The position numbers were made by a program, and so were the translations under genes. From positions 5,001 through 69,000 of the forward strand of contig NC_016585.1 in the NCBI RefSeq assembly GCF_000283655.1: a DNA stretch of 64,000 bases. The letters run 5' to 3'. Below are positions 13,150-22,922 of this stretch, one piece after another. This DNA is from Azospirillum lipoferum 4B (GTDB lineage Bacteria; Pseudomonadota; Alphaproteobacteria; Azospirillales; Azospirillaceae). The first letter of the stretch is position 1; each line of letters opens with the position of its first letter. The notes beneath the pieces are model-generated. The model saw only the letters and a program-made list of their open reading frames with translations, ran no database searches and was not told the DNA's origin.

Positions 13150-13680
13150 ATGACCGAGAAGAAGACCTACAATGTCCTGTTTCTCTGCGCCCACAATTCG
13201 GCGCGCAGCATCATGGCGGAATGCCTGATGCGCCGGTGGGGCGCCGGCCGCTTCAACGCGTGGTCGGCCGGCAGCTTCCCGGCGGGCGAGATCAACCCGC
13301 ATACCCTGGCCACGCTGAAGGCCTTCAACCTGCCGACCGCCGATCTGCGTTCCAAGAGCTGGGACGAGTTCACCGGCCCGGACGCGCCGGCGCTGGATTT
13401 CGTCTTCACCGTCTGCGATCGGACGGCGGGGGAACTGTGCCCGGTGTGGAACGGCGCCCCGCTGACCGCCCATTGGGGCGTCGAGGATCCGGTGGCCGCC
13501 ACCGGCACGGAGGACCGCATCCGCATGGCTTTCCGTCGCACCTATGTGGAGCTGGAAAGCCGCATCAAGATCTTCGCCAGCCTGCGGGTGGAACAGCTCG
13601 ACCGGCTGACCCTGCAAAGCTCGCTGCATGCCATCGGCACCGTCCATAGCTCCGAAGCGGACACGATGGCCGACGCCTGA
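13150..13680 (+). CDS. arsC: Arsenate reductase, ArsC (low-molecular-weight phosphatase type)
   Basis: The 176-aa protein has the catalytic loop CAHNSARS (Cys13, Arg19) of the low-molecular-weight tyrosine phosphatase fold. Two further cysteines at 89 and 97 (FTVCDRTAGELCPVW) match the thioredoxin-coupled arsenate reductase cascade. It would reduce arsenate to arsenite. The C-terminal 40 residues past LRVEQLDRLTLQ are longer than in minimal ArsC proteins. No ArsR regulator or arsenite pump is adjacent, so it may instead act as a phosphatase-like protein; reductase is preferred because of the paired cysteines. Confidence 0.85.
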   Translation: MTEKKTYNVLFLCAHNSARSIMAECLMRRWGAGRFNAWSAGSFPAGEINPHTLATLKAFNLPTADLRSKSWDEFTGPDAPALDFVFTVCDRTAGELCPVWNGAPLTAHWGVEDPVAATGTEDRIRMAFRRTYVELESRIKIFASLRVEQLDRLTLQSSLHAIGTVHSSEADTMADA

Positions 13681-13688
13681 GGCACGGC

Positions 13689-14711
13689 TCACAGCACCTG
13701 CTTGGGCACCGACAGCAGTTCCTTCCTGATGCGGTTCAGGCTGGGGCGGTTCTCGGTGCCGAAGGCGATGGGGCGGCACAGATGCATGGCGGTCAGCCCG
13801 ACCCGCGCGGTCAGCAGGCCGTTGATCACCCCCTGCCCCATCCGGGTGGAAATCGCGGCGGCGAGCGAGCCGCCCAGCGCCTCCACCGCCACATGATGGG
13901 CGCTTTCCGTCACCCCGGCGACGGCGATGTTGGCGAGCATCCGGCGCAGCAGCCGCAGCGAGCCGACATAGCCGGGCCGGGCGCCGTAGAGGGAGGCGAT
14001 CTCCCGCACCAGCTTCAGGTTCCGCCACAGCACCACCGCGAAATCCAGCAGCGCCGCCGGGCTCAGCGCGGTGGCGACGGCGGTGTCGCGCGAGGCGAGC
14101 AGCACCCGCTGATAGGCGGCGCGGTCGAGCGGAGCCAGAACCTCGCGGTCCAGCAGCCGCACCACCTCATGCTCGTCATGGGCATCGGTCACATGGTCGC
14201 GCACGCGGGCCAGCGCCGGGGCCAATTCCCGCCGGTCGGCATAGAGCGCCACCAGCGACCCGGCGAAACGGTCGGCCCGGCCGCCCGGCGCCTCGATTTC
14301 CAGCCGCCCGGCTTCCGCCCGCAACTCCTCGATCCGGCGCAGGCGGCGCAGCGACAACAGCTCGTTCACCAGCATCGCCACGGCGGCGATGCCCGCCGTC
14401 GCCGCCAGCAGCGCCACCAGCACGCCCAGCACCACACTGGTGGCGAAGGCGCGGTTCAGCAGGTCGGCGGTGTCGAACCCCAGCGCCACCACCACCAGCG
14501 CCGCCAGCGCCCCGAACAGCCAGCGCCCGAGCCTGCGCGTCGTCCGCACTGGCGCCGCCGGGGCCGGCAGCAGCTCCGCCGGGTCGCCCGATCCGGTCAG
14601 CAGCGCCGTCTCCTCCTCCGCCGAAACCGGAGCGGCGCGGTCCAGTTCCAGCTCCATCGGCGGGACCCAGCCCTTCGCGGCCTTGCGGCTGTCGCTGTCG
14701 CGCTCCGTCAC
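13689..14711 (-). CDS. ycjF: YcjF family membrane protein (DUF697)
   Basis: The 340-aa inner-membrane protein has an acidic, proline-rich cytosolic N-terminus, two close hydrophobic segments (about 65-115: WLFGALAALVVVALGFDTAD and VLGVLVALLAATAGIAAVAMLV) and a C-terminal DUF697-type helical domain (VTESAHHVAVEALGGSLAAAISTRMGQGVINGLLTARVG region). The start is GTG at 14711 and overlaps the ycjX stop (GTGA), which indicates translational coupling. YcjX and YcjF co-occur across Proteobacteria and are linked to phage-shock and envelope stress in enterics. No pspA is seen here. Confidence 0.88.
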   Translation of the reverse strand: MTERDSDSRKAAKGWVPPMELELDRAAPVSAEEETALLTGSGDPAELLPAPAAPVRTTRRLGRWLFGALAALVVVALGFDTADLLNRAFATSVVLGVLVALLAATAGIAAVAMLVNELLSLRRLRRIEELRAEAGRLEIEAPGGRADRFAGSLVALYADRRELAPALARVRDHVTDAHDEHEVVRLLDREVLAPLDRAAYQRVLLASRDTAVATALSPAALLDFAVVLWRNLKLVREIASLYGARPGYVGSLRLLRRMLANIAVAGVTESAHHVAVEALGGSLAAAISTRMGQGVINGLLTARVGLTAMHLCRPIAFGTENRPSLNRIRKELLSVPKQVL

Positions 14712-16126
14712 AGCAGGTAATCCCCCAGCAGGAATTGCAGGGCCTGATCGACGCGGATGTGCGGCAGGCCGCGCGGGTCGCGGCCGAGATCGTCGGGCGG
14801 ACGGAAGGCCATGAAATTATAGGGGCGGTCGCGGCCGGGCGGAAAGGCCTCGGCATCCTCCGGGATCTCGCCGGGGAACAGCACGGTCGGACGGTCGCGC
14901 CCGACCGGCACGCCGCGCACGCAGCGCAGTTGCCGGCCCTCATGCTCGGTCACCACGCTGTCGGTGCATTTCAGCGCGGCGATGGCCATCGTCTCGACCT
15001 GGGCGCCTTCGAAGCGGATGGCGTTGCGGGCGTCGCCGACCAGCCGGTCGAGCAGCGCCCGCAGCTGGGCATGCTGGTGGGCGGCGATGTGGTCGGCCTT
15101 GGTCGCGGCGAACAGCACGCGGTCGATCTTGGTGCCCAGCAGCCAGTCGAGCCAGCCGGACGAGCCGTGGCGGAAGGGCTCCAGGCTCAGTTCCAGCGCC
15201 CGCTTCATGTCGGCCATCCCGGCCGGCCCGGCGTTCAGCGCGCCCAGCACGTCGATCAGCACGATCTGGCGATCGAGCCGGGCGAAATGCTCGGAGAAGA
15301 AGCGGCGGACGACGTTGGTCTTGTAGGCCTCGTATCGCTCCTCCATCAGCGCCCACAGGCTGCCGCGCCCCCGCGACCCGCCGGCCTGGGGCGGGGGCAG
15401 CGGGCAGAAGGTCAGCAGCGGCGCATCCTTCATGTCGCCCGGCTCGACGAAACGGCCGGGCTGGATCAGGCTGAGCAGCGTGTCCGCCCGCCGGCAGGCG
15501 TGGAGATAGTCGGTGTAGAGCGCCGCCCCGCGCCGCGCCGTCTCCTCCTCCGCCGCTGCCATCGGATCGATGGTGGCGAGCCAGCCGCGCCAGGAGGCCG
15601 ACAGCTCGTCGCGCGGCGGCCGGGCGGCAAGCTCCAGCGTCAGCGCGCTCCATTCCGCGAAGCTCTGGCGCAGCAGCGGCAGGTCGAGCAGCCATTCGCC
15701 CGGATAATCGACGAGGTCGAGGTTCAGCGTCGCCACCGGCTGCACCGCGCGCTTCAGCGCGGAGTCCGGGCGGTAGCGCAGCGAAACGCGCATCTGGCCG
15801 ATGCCGCGCGTCGGCTCTGGCCAATGGGGATCGGGACCGGTCAGGGCGGCCAGATGGCCTTCGAAATCGAAGCGCGGCACGTCCGGATCGGGCTGCGGCC
15901 GCAGCCGCGCCGCCTGGAAGCGCCCCGACGACATGACGTCGAGGAAGGGAAGCCGCCCGGCCTTCAACAGGTTGTCGACCAGCGCGGTGACGAAGACGGT
16001 CTTGCCCGCCCGCCGCAGCCCGGTGACGCCAACGCGCACCGTCGATTCCAAAAGAAGCCGGCTGCCGGCATCGTACAGGTCGTTCAGGTGAGGGATACGC
16101 ACGGGCGGTCGTTCACGTCTGGCCAA
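14708..16126 (-). CDS. ycjX: YcjX family P-loop NTPase
   Basis: The 472-aa protein carries a Walker A GLRRAGKT at residues 36-43 within VRVGVTGLRRAGKTVFVTAL. It continues with the family landmarks DLVDYPGEWLLDLPLL, VLIDVLGALNAG and LFAATKADHI. YcjX proteins are GTPase-like and are stress-associated in enterics; the exact role is unknown. It is the first gene of a two-gene operon with ycjF (4-base overlap). The next gene upstream on this strand is separated by a terminator. Confidence 0.9.
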   Translation of the reverse strand: MARRERPPVRIPHLNDLYDAGSRLLLESTVRVGVTGLRRAGKTVFVTALVDNLLKAGRLPFLDVMSSGRFQAARLRPQPDPDVPRFDFEGHLAALTGPDPHWPEPTRGIGQMRVSLRYRPDSALKRAVQPVATLNLDLVDYPGEWLLDLPLLRQSFAEWSALTLELAARPPRDELSASWRGWLATIDPMAAAEEETARRGAALYTDYLHACRRADTLLSLIQPGRFVEPGDMKDAPLLTFCPLPPPQAGGSRGRGSLWALMEERYEAYKTNVVRRFFSEHFARLDRQIVLIDVLGALNAGPAGMADMKRALELSLEPFRHGSSGWLDWLLGTKIDRVLFAATKADHIAAHQHAQLRALLDRLVGDARNAIRFEGAQVETMAIAALKCTDSVVTEHEGRQLRCVRGVPVGRDRPTVLFPGEIPEDAEAFPPGRDRPYNFMAFRPPDDLGRDPRGLPHIRVDQALQFLLGDYLL

Positions 16127-16195
16127 GGACCGGCCCTATATGGGGTGGGACGCGCAGGATGCGAAGGGGCTGCGAAGAGGCCATCCCCGCGGATA

Positions 16196-16234
16196 CGAAA
16201 GGGCCGCACCCCCTTCCGGAAGCGCGGCCCTTCG
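16196..16234 (-). terminator. Terminator-like hairpin after the leucine operon
   Basis: CGAAAGGGCCGC (16196-16207) pairs with GCGGCCCTTCG (16224-16234). The hairpin lies 15 bases past the stop of the HMG-CoA lyase gene and between two minus-strand operons. The T-run is short, so it is only a probable terminator. Confidence 0.6.
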
Positions 16235-16249
16235 TTGCCGAAGGTTCCC

Positions 16250-17149
16250 TCACGCACAACCACGAGCGCGGGCCACCTTCGATGCGGTCGGGCGGCCGAT
16301 GGCGTCGCCGATGAACGCCCCCGCCGCGATCAGCTTGTCCAGATCGACCCCGGTCTCGATGCCGAGGCCGTTCAGCATGTACAGCACATCCTCGCTCGCC
16401 ACGTTGCCGCTGGCCCCCTTGGCATAGGGGCAGCCGCCGAGACCGGCGACGGAGCTGTCGACCACCGCCACCCCCATCTGCAACGCCGCCAGGATGTTGG
16501 CCAGCGCCTGCCCGTAGGTGTCGTGGAAATGGACGGCGATCTTCTCCACCGGCACCCGCTCCGCCACCGCGGCGATCATCGCTTGAGCCTTGGTCGGCGT
16601 GCCGGTGCCGATGGTGTCGCCCAGCGAGATCTCGTAGCAGCCCATGGCGAACAGCCGCTCCGCCACATCGGCCACCGCCCGTGGCGCAATCTCCCCCTCA
16701 TAGGGGCAGCCGAGCACGCAGGACACATAGCCCCGCACCGGCACGCCCGCCGCCTTGGCCTGCTCCATGACGGGAGAGAAGCGGTCCAGGCTTTCGGCGA
16801 TTGAGCAGTTGATGTTCTTCCGGCTGAAGCTTTCCGACGCGGCGCCGAACACCGCCACCTCGTCGGCCTTGGCCGCCAGCGCGCCTTCCAGCCCCTTCAG
16901 GTTGGGGGTGAGGGCGGCATAGCGGACGCCGGGCTTGCGGGCGATGCCGGCCAGCACCTCGGCGCTGTCGCCCATCTGCGGCACCCATTTGGGCGAAACG
17001 AAGCTGGCCGCCTCCACCACGCTCAACCCGGCGTCGGACAGGCGGTCGACCAGCTCCACCTTCACAGCGGTCGGCACCATGGACTTTTCGTTCTGGAGGC
17101 CGTCGCGCGGGCCGACCTCCACCATGCGGACGAATTTCGGCAGCAGCAT
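16250..17149 (-). CDS. liuE: Hydroxymethylglutaryl-CoA lyase
   Basis: The 299-aa enzyme splits 3-hydroxy-3-methylglutaryl-CoA into acetyl-CoA and acetoacetate, the last step of leucine degradation. It starts [21 protein letters not shown], which is the conserved catalytic-Arg/Asp start of the DRE-TIM metallolyases. Later [12 protein letters not shown] supplies the metal-binding histidines and [19 protein letters not shown] holds the family cysteine. It is the last gene of the operon, three bases after the carboxylase alpha subunit gene. Confidence 0.95.
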   Translation of the reverse strand: MLLPKFVRMVEVGPRDGLQNEKSMVPTAVKVELVDRLSDAGLSVVEAASFVSPKWVPQMGDSAEVLAGIARKPGVRYAALTPNLKGLEGALAAKADEVAVFGAASESFSRKNINCSIAESLDRFSPVMEQAKAAGVPVRGYVSCVLGCPYEGEIAPRAVADVAERLFAMGCYEISLGDTIGTGTPTKAQAMIAAVAERVPVEKIAVHFHDTYGQALANILAALQMGVAVVDSSVAGLGGCPYAKGASGNVASEDVLYMLNGLGIETGVDLDKLIAAGAFIGDAIGRPTASKVARARGCA

Positions 17150-17152
17150 CGA

Positions 17153-19156
17153 TCAGCCCTCCGCGATGTCGAGAACCAGCAGATCGACGCCTTCCGACAC
17201 CTGATCGCCCGCCGCGAAATTCACGGCGCTGACGGTGCCCGCCGCCGGGGCCTTGATGGTGTGCTCCATCTTCATGGCTTCCAGCAGCATCAGCGGCGCG
17301 CCGGCCTCGACGCTCTGGCCCGCCTCCACCAGCACGCGGACCACGGTGCCCGGCATCGGCGCGGTGAGACGGCCGGAGCCGCCCTCCTGCTCCGCCGCGC
17401 GGGCGCTGGGATCGTCCAGCGTCAGGCGGTACACCGCGCCGTCGATCAGCACGGTGATGTCCAGCCCCTGCCGCACCACGGTGGCGCGGGTGCGCATGCC
17501 GCCCAGCGTCGCGGTCAGCAGGCCGTCCGTCAGGCTGACCCCGGTCACCGGCATCGGCTTGCCGCCATCCGCCGCGACCTCATAGCCATCTGCCCGGAAA
17601 TGCAGCGTCACCTCGCGCGCCGTGTCGCCGTCCATCAGGCGCAGGTCGTAATGGTTCTCCTCGTTCAGCCGCCAGCCATTGGCGAGCAGCCAGGGCGAGT
17701 AGCGGTCCGACCGGGCGCGCAGCGCGGCCTGGGCCTCCTCCCGGCGCTTCAGCAGCACCGACAGCGAGGCGGCGGCCAGTGCCCTGTCCGAAACCGGGGC
17801 CGGCGGCGGCAGCAGGTCGGCGCGGTGGCGCTCGATGAAGCCGGTGTCGATCTCCACCGCCTTGAAGGCCGGATGGCCGGCGATGGCGCCGAGGAAGCCG
17901 ACATTGGTGGTGACGCCGACCACCTCGTATTCGGCGAGCGCCACGCGCAGGCGGCGCAGCGCGCTGTCGCGGTCCTCGTCCCAGACGATCAGCTTGGCGA
18001 TCATCGGGTCGTAATACATCGTCACCGAATCGCCCTCGCGCACACCGGTGTCGACGCGGACATGATCGCTCTCGGCCGGCGGGCGCAGGCGCACCAGCTT
18101 GCCGATGGCCGGCAGGAAGTCGCGCTGCGGGTCTTCCGCATAGAGCCGCGCCTCGAAGGCATGCCCCCTGCGGGTCAGCTGGTCCTGGCGCAGCGGCAGC
18201 TCCGCCCCGGCCGCCACGCGCAGCTGCCACTCGACCAGATCGAGGCCGGTGATCTTCTCGGTCACCGGATGCTCCACCTGCAGGCGGGTGTTCATCTCGA
18301 TGAAATAGAAGCCGCCATCCTCATAGAGGAACTCGACGGTACCGGCGCCGACATAGTTCACCGCCTTGGCGGCGGCAACCGCAGCCTCGCCCATGCGGCG
18401 GCGGAGGTCGTCGGGCAGGTTGGGGGCCGGCGCCTCCTCGATCACCTTCTGGTGGCGGCGCTGGACCGAGCAGTCGCGCTCGAACAGATAGACGCCGTTG
18501 CCGTGGGTGTCGCAGAAGACCTGGATTTCGACATGGCGCGGCCGGCCGAGATACTTCTCCAGCAGCAGGCTGTCGTCGCCGAAGGCGGCCTTGGCCTCGC
18601 GCTGGGCGCCGGCCACCGCATCCGCCAGCTCCCCAGCGGCGCGCACCACGCGCATGCCCTTGCCGCCGCCGCCGGCCGACGCCTTGACCAGCACCGGATA
18701 GCCGATGCGCTCGGCCTCCGCCGACAGGGTGGCGAAATCCTGGTCGGTGCCGTGATAGCCCGGCACCAGCGGCACGTCGGCATTCGCCATCAGCCGCTTG
18801 GATTCCGCCTTGGAGCCCATGACACGGATCGCCTCGATCGGCGGGCCGATGAAGACGACACCGGCCTCCGCACAAGCCGCCGCAAAGCCGGCATTCTCCG
18901 ACAGGAAGCCGTAGCCGGGATGGACGGCCTGGGCGCCCGTGCGCCTGGCAACATCCAGGATGACGTCGCCGCGCAGATAGCTTTCGCCGACCGGGGCCGG
19001 GCCGATGCAGACGGCCTCGTCGGCCATCTGGACATGCATCGCCTTGGCATCGGCCTCCGAATGGACGGCCACGGTCTTGATGCCCATGCGGCGGGCGGTG
19101 CGGATGACCCGGCAGGCGATCTCGCCGCGGTTCGCAATCAGGATCTTGTCGAACAT
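17153..19156 (-). CDS. liuD: Methylcrotonyl-CoA carboxylase, biotin-carrying alpha subunit
   Basis: The 667-aa subunit has an N-terminal biotin carboxylase (MFDKILIANRGEIACRVIRT; ATP-grasp KASAGGGGKGMRVV; FIEMNTRLQVEHPVTE) through about residue 450. A linker domain follows, then a C-terminal biotinyl domain with the target lysine at 629 in EAMKMEH. It carboxylates biotin for methylcrotonyl-CoA conversion to methylglutaconyl-CoA. Biotin carboxylases of this layout also serve propionyl- or geranyl-CoA, but the neighbouring methylglutaconyl-CoA hydratase and HMG-CoA lyase genes decide for leucine. Confidence 0.93.
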   Translation of the reverse strand: MFDKILIANRGEIACRVIRTARRMGIKTVAVHSEADAKAMHVQMADEAVCIGPAPVGESYLRGDVILDVARRTGAQAVHPGYGFLSENAGFAAACAEAGVVFIGPPIEAIRVMGSKAESKRLMANADVPLVPGYHGTDQDFATLSAEAERIGYPVLVKASAGGGGKGMRVVRAAGELADAVAGAQREAKAAFGDDSLLLEKYLGRPRHVEIQVFCDTHGNGVYLFERDCSVQRRHQKVIEEAPAPNLPDDLRRRMGEAAVAAAKAVNYVGAGTVEFLYEDGGFYFIEMNTRLQVEHPVTEKITGLDLVEWQLRVAAGAELPLRQDQLTRRGHAFEARLYAEDPQRDFLPAIGKLVRLRPPAESDHVRVDTGVREGDSVTMYYDPMIAKLIVWDEDRDSALRRLRVALAEYEVVGVTTNVGFLGAIAGHPAFKAVEIDTGFIERHRADLLPPPAPVSDRALAAASLSVLLKRREEAQAALRARSDRYSPWLLANGWRLNEENHYDLRLMDGDTAREVTLHFRADGYEVAADGGKPMPVTGVSLTDGLLTATLGGMRTRATVVRQGLDITVLIDGAVYRLTLDDPSARAAEQEGGSGRLTAPMPGTVVRVLVEAGQSVEAGAPLMLLEAMKMEHTIKAPAAGTVSAVNFAAGDQVSEGVDLLVLDIAEG

Positions 19157-19161
19157 GTGGA

Positions 19162-19944
19162 TCAGCTCCGCCAGGACGGGGTGCGTTTTTCGAGGAAGGC
19201 GCCGACGCCCTCCTTGCCTTCGGCGCTGGCGCGCTGGCGGGCGATGCGCTCCGCCGTGTCGCGCATCACCTCTTCGGTCAGCGGCCGGCGGGCGACGGCG
19301 CGGATCAGCTCCTTGGCGGCGGTGACCGCCGTGGGCGCGCTGTCCATCAGGGCCCTAACCGTCTTCGCCACAATGTCTTCCAGCCCTTCGGCGCTGGTCA
19401 GTTCATGCAGCAGGCCGATGCGGTGGGCCTCCGCCGCGCTGAACCTCTCGCCGGTCAGGAAATAGCGGCGGCAGGCGCGCTCGCCGATGGCGGCGATGAC
19501 ATAGGGGCTGATGGCGGCGGGGATGATGCCCAGCCGCACCTCCGACAGGGCGAAGGTGGCGGTCTCGACGCCGATGGCGATGTCGCAGGCCGAAACCAGC
19601 CCGACGCCGCCGCCGAAGGCCGGACCCTGCACCACGGCGACCGTGGGCTTCGGGCATTCGTCAAGCGTGCGCAGCATGGTGGCAAGGCCCATGGCATCGG
19701 CCAGATTCTCCTGATGGGAGTAGCCGGCCATCCGCTTCATCCAGGACAGATCCGCCCCGGCCGAGAAGCTCTTGCCCACCCCGCGCAGCAGGACGACGCG
19801 CACCGCCGGATCCTCGCCCACCCGCCGGAAGGCCGATGTCAGGTCGGCGATGACCTGCTCGTTGAAGGCGTTGTGCACGTCGCCGCGGTTCATGGTGACG
19901 GTGGCGACGCCGGTGTCGGCAACGTCGATGAGGATATCGCTCAT
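19162..19944 (-). CDS. liuC: Methylglutaconyl-CoA hydratase (enoyl-CoA hydratase family)
   Basis: The 260-aa crotonase-fold protein has the oxyanion-hole segments GKSFSAGADLSWMKRM and VVQGPAFGGGVGLVSACDIAI, with SEVRLGIIPAAISPYV beyond. The SAGADLxWM pattern with the AAISPYV region is typical of the leucine-pathway hydratase. It adds water to 3-methylglutaconyl-CoA to give HMG-CoA. It sits between the two carboxylase subunit genes, five bases before liuD. Confidence 0.9.
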   Translation of the reverse strand: MSDILIDVADTGVATVTMNRGDVHNAFNEQVIADLTSAFRRVGEDPAVRVVLLRGVGKSFSAGADLSWMKRMAGYSHQENLADAMGLATMLRTLDECPKPTVAVVQGPAFGGGVGLVSACDIAIGVETATFALSEVRLGIIPAAISPYVIAAIGERACRRYFLTGERFSAAEAHRIGLLHELTSAEGLEDIVAKTVRALMDSAPTAVTAAKELIRAVARRPLTEEVMRDTAERIARQRASAEGKEGVGAFLEKRTPSWRS

Positions 19945-19954
19945 GGCTCTCTCC

Positions 19955-21562
19955 TCACATCCGGAAGACGCCGAAGGGCGTCTTCGGCACCGGGGCGTTC
20001 AGCGAGGCCGACAGGCCGAGGCCCAGAACCATACGGGTATCGGCCGGGTCGATGATGCCGTCATCCCACAGCCGGGCGCTGGCGTAATAGGCGTGGCTCT
20101 CGCGCTCGAACTGGGCGCGGATGGGGGCCTTCAGCGCCTCCTCATCCTCGGCCGACCACGGCTTGCCCTGGGCCTCCATGGCGTCGCGCTTGACCTGGGC
20201 CAGCACGCCGGCCGCCTGCTCGCCGCCCATGACGGAGATGCGGGCGTTCGGCCACATCCACATGAAGCGCGGGCTGTAGGCGCGGCCGCACATGCCGTAA
20301 TTGCCGGCGCCATAGCTGCCGCCGATGATGACGGTGAATTTCGGCACCTTGGCACAGGCGACCGCGGTGACCAGCTTGGCGCCGTCCTTGGCGATGCCGC
20401 CGGCCTCGTATTTTCGGCCGACCATGAAGCCGGTGATGTTCTGCAGGAACACCAGCGGGATGCGGCGCTGGCAGCACAGCTCGACGAAATGGGCGCCCTT
20501 CAGGGCGGATTCGCTGAACAGGATGCCGTTGTTGGCGATGATGCCGACCGGATAGCCGAAGATATGGGCGAAGCCGGTGACCAGCGTCGTGCCGTAGAGC
20601 GGCTTGAACTCGTCGAAGCGCGAACCGTCGACCACCCGCGCGATCACCTCGCGCACGTCGAAGGGCTTGCGGGCATCGCTGGGGATGACGCCGTAGAGCT
20701 CGCGCGGGTCGAAGGCCGGCTCCTCCGGCTCGCGCAGATCCAGGTCGATGTGCTTGGCACGGTTCAGGTTCGACACCACGCGGCGCGCCATCGCCAGGGC
20801 GTGGGCATCGTTCATCGCGTAATGGTCGGTCACGCCGGAGGTGCGGGAATGCACGTCGGCGCCGCCCAGATCCTCTGCCGACACCACCTCGCCGGTCGCC
20901 GCCTTCACCAGCGGCGGGCCGCCCAGGAAGATGGTGCCCTGGTTGCGGACGATGATCGCCTCGTCCGACATCGCCGGGACATAGGCGCCGCCGGCGGTGC
21001 AGCTTCCCATCACCACCGCGATCTGCGGGATGCCCTCGGCCGACATGTTGGCCTGGTTGTAGAAGATGCGGCCGAAATGGTCGCGGTCGGGGAAGACCTC
21101 GTCCTGGTTCGGCAGGTTGGCGCCGCCCGAATCCACCAGATAGATGCAGGGCAGGTTGTTCTGCTGGGCGATCTCCTGCGCCCGCAAATGCTTCTTGACC
21201 GTCAGCGGGTAATAGGTGCCGCCCTTCACCGTCGCGTCATTGGCGACGATCATGCATTCCTGCCCGGCGACGCTGCCGATGCCGGCGATGATGCCGGCCG
21301 ACGGAATGTCCTCGGCATAGACGCCGTCGGCGGCCAGCTGCGACAGCTCCAGAAACGGCGAGCCGACGTCGAGCAGCTGGCGGATGCGCTCGCGCGGCAG
21401 CAGCTTGCCGCGGGCGAGGTGCTTTTCGCGGGCCTTCGCCCCGCCGCCCTGCTGGATGGCGGCGACCTTCCGGCGCAGATCGTCGACCAGGGCCTGCATG
21501 GCGTCGGCGTTGGCCTGGAACTCGGCGGAGCGCGCGTTCAGGGCGCTCTTAAGGACGGTCAT
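19955..21562 (-). CDS. liuB: Methylcrotonyl-CoA carboxylase, carboxyltransferase beta subunit
   Basis: The 535-aa subunit has the two crotonase-like halves of acyl-CoA carboxyltransferases. The N-terminal half includes [17 protein letters not shown]-type sequence, [21 protein letters not shown] and [20 protein letters not shown]. The C-terminal half includes [41 protein letters not shown] and [20 protein letters not shown], the last being hallmarks of methylcrotonyl-CoA carboxylases. It forms the complex with the biotin subunit encoded two genes downstream and lies ten bases before liuC. Confidence 0.94.
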   Translation of the reverse strand: MTVLKSALNARSAEFQANADAMQALVDDLRRKVAAIQQGGGAKAREKHLARGKLLPRERIRQLLDVGSPFLELSQLAADGVYAEDIPSAGIIAGIGSVAGQECMIVANDATVKGGTYYPLTVKKHLRAQEIAQQNNLPCIYLVDSGGANLPNQDEVFPDRDHFGRIFYNQANMSAEGIPQIAVVMGSCTAGGAYVPAMSDEAIIVRNQGTIFLGGPPLVKAATGEVVSAEDLGGADVHSRTSGVTDHYAMNDAHALAMARRVVSNLNRAKHIDLDLREPEEPAFDPRELYGVIPSDARKPFDVREVIARVVDGSRFDEFKPLYGTTLVTGFAHIFGYPVGIIANNGILFSESALKGAHFVELCCQRRIPLVFLQNITGFMVGRKYEAGGIAKDGAKLVTAVACAKVPKFTVIIGGSYGAGNYGMCGRAYSPRFMWMWPNARISVMGGEQAAGVLAQVKRDAMEAQGKPWSAEDEEALKAPIRAQFERESHAYYASARLWDDGIIDPADTRMVLGLGLSASLNAPVPKTPFGVFRM

Positions 21563-21620
21563 GCCGTCTTCCTCCCGGTTTGGCGATTTTGGTTTTTGGC
21601 GGTCTCGGTTATTGGACGCG

Positions 21621-22754
21621 TTACTGGACGAGCGCGCGGCTGATCACCAGCCGCTGAATGTCGCTGGTGCCCTCGTAGATCTGGCAGACCCGGACGTCGC
21701 GATAGATGCGCTCCACCGGGAAATCGGCGAGATAGCCATAGCCGCCATGGACCTGGATGGCGTCGGAACAGACCTTCTCCGCCATCTCCGAGGCGAACAG
21801 CTTGGCCATCGCCGCCTCCTTCATGCAGGGCACCCCGGCATCGCGCAAGGATGCCGCATGCAGCACCATCTGCCGCGCCGCCTCCACCCGTGTCGCCATG
21901 TCGGCGAGGCGGAAGGCGATGGCCTGATGCTGGATGATCGGCACGCCCATGCTCTGGCGCTCCTGGGCATAGCGGACGGCGTGGTCCAGCGCCGCGCGGG
22001 CCATGCCGACCGACTGCGAGGCGATGCCGATGCGCCCGCCCTCCAGGTTCGCCAGCGCCACCTTGTAGCCGGCGCCTTCGGCCCCGAGCATCAGATCGGC
22101 CGGAACCCGGCACTCCTCGAAGACGATCTGGCAGGTGTCGGAGCAGTGCTGGCCCAGCTTCTCCTCCGTCCGCGCCACCTGATAGCCCGGCGTGTTCGTC
22201 GGCACGATGAAGGCGCTGAGCCCCTTCTTGCCGGCCGCCGGATCGGTCACCGCGAAGACGATGGCGACATCGGCCTGCGAGCCCGAGGTGATGAACTGCT
22301 TGGTGCCGTTCAGCACCCAGTGGTCGCCGTCGCGCCGGGCGCGGGTCTTGATCGCCGAGGCGTCGGACCCCGCCTGCGGTTCGGTCAGGCAGAAGGCTCC
22401 CAGCATCTCGCCGCGCGCCATCGGCTTGAGGAAGCGGTCCTTCTGGGCGTCGGTGCCGAATTTCAGGATCGGCATGCAGCCGACCGAGTTGTGGACGCTC
22501 ATGATGGTGGACACCGCACCGTCGCCGGCGGCGATCTCCTCGATGGCGAGCGCGTAGGCGACATGGTCGGTGGCGGCGCCGCCGAACTCCTCCGGCACCA
22601 GCATGCCCATCAGGCCGAGTTCGCCCATCTCGGCCAGTTCGGCCTTGGGAAAGGCGCCGCTGCGGTCGCGCTCGGCGGCGGTCGGGGCGAGCCGGTCCCG
22701 CGCGAAGGCGCGGGCCATGTCGCGGACCATGGTCTGTTCTTCGGTCAGGTGCAT
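21621..22754 (-). CDS. Acyl-CoA dehydrogenase (short/branched-chain type)
   Basis: The 377-aa flavoenzyme begins [20 protein letters not shown] and holds [17 protein letters not shown] and [18 protein letters not shown] for FAD binding. The catalytic glutamate is in the canonical place near the end ([19 protein letters not shown]). It oxidises an acyl-CoA to the enoyl-CoA with electrons going to ETF. The operon already has a distinct isovaleryl-CoA dehydrogenase, so this one probably handles another short substrate such as butyryl-, 2-methylbutyryl- or isobutyryl-CoA; the exact one cannot be told. Confidence 0.88.
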   Translation of the reverse strand: MHLTEEQTMVRDMARAFARDRLAPTAAERDRSGAFPKAELAEMGELGLMGMLVPEEFGGAATDHVAYALAIEEIAAGDGAVSTIMSVHNSVGCMPILKFGTDAQKDRFLKPMARGEMLGAFCLTEPQAGSDASAIKTRARRDGDHWVLNGTKQFITSGSQADVAIVFAVTDPAAGKKGLSAFIVPTNTPGYQVARTEEKLGQHCSDTCQIVFEECRVPADLMLGAEGAGYKVALANLEGGRIGIASQSVGMARAALDHAVRYAQERQSMGVPIIQHQAIAFRLADMATRVEAARQMVLHAASLRDAGVPCMKEAAMAKLFASEMAEKVCSDAIQVHGGYGYLADFPVERIYRDVRVCQIYEGTSDIQRLVISRALVQ

Positions 22755-22801
22755 CGGACGTTTCCTCGGGCGATGATTTTTGTTGGTGGCGTGCGGTGCC
22801 G

Positions 22802-22911
22802 TGCCCCCTCCCCATCCCTCCCCCTCTTCGAGGGAGAGGGGGCAGGAGCTTTGCGGGAGTGCAGCGGCAGTTCCCTCTCCCGCAAAGCGGGGGAGGGTTA
22901 GGGAGGGGGCA
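22802..22911. repeat. REP-like palindromic repeat, copy 2
   Basis: This copy shares borders (TGCCCCCTCCCCATCC... GGGAGGGGGCA) and core (AGGAGCTTTGC.GGAGTGCA, CCCTCTCCCGC) with the element at 7228-7362, but has a shorter left half. It lies inside the leucine operon between the thiolase and acyl-CoA dehydrogenase genes. Confidence 0.8.
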
Positions 22912-22922
22912 AGCGCCTGCCC

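Noticed and set aside
17261-19465. 734-codon plus-strand open frame opposite the methylcrotonyl-CoA carboxylase genes
   Set aside because: Shadow of two well-defined genes on the other strand.
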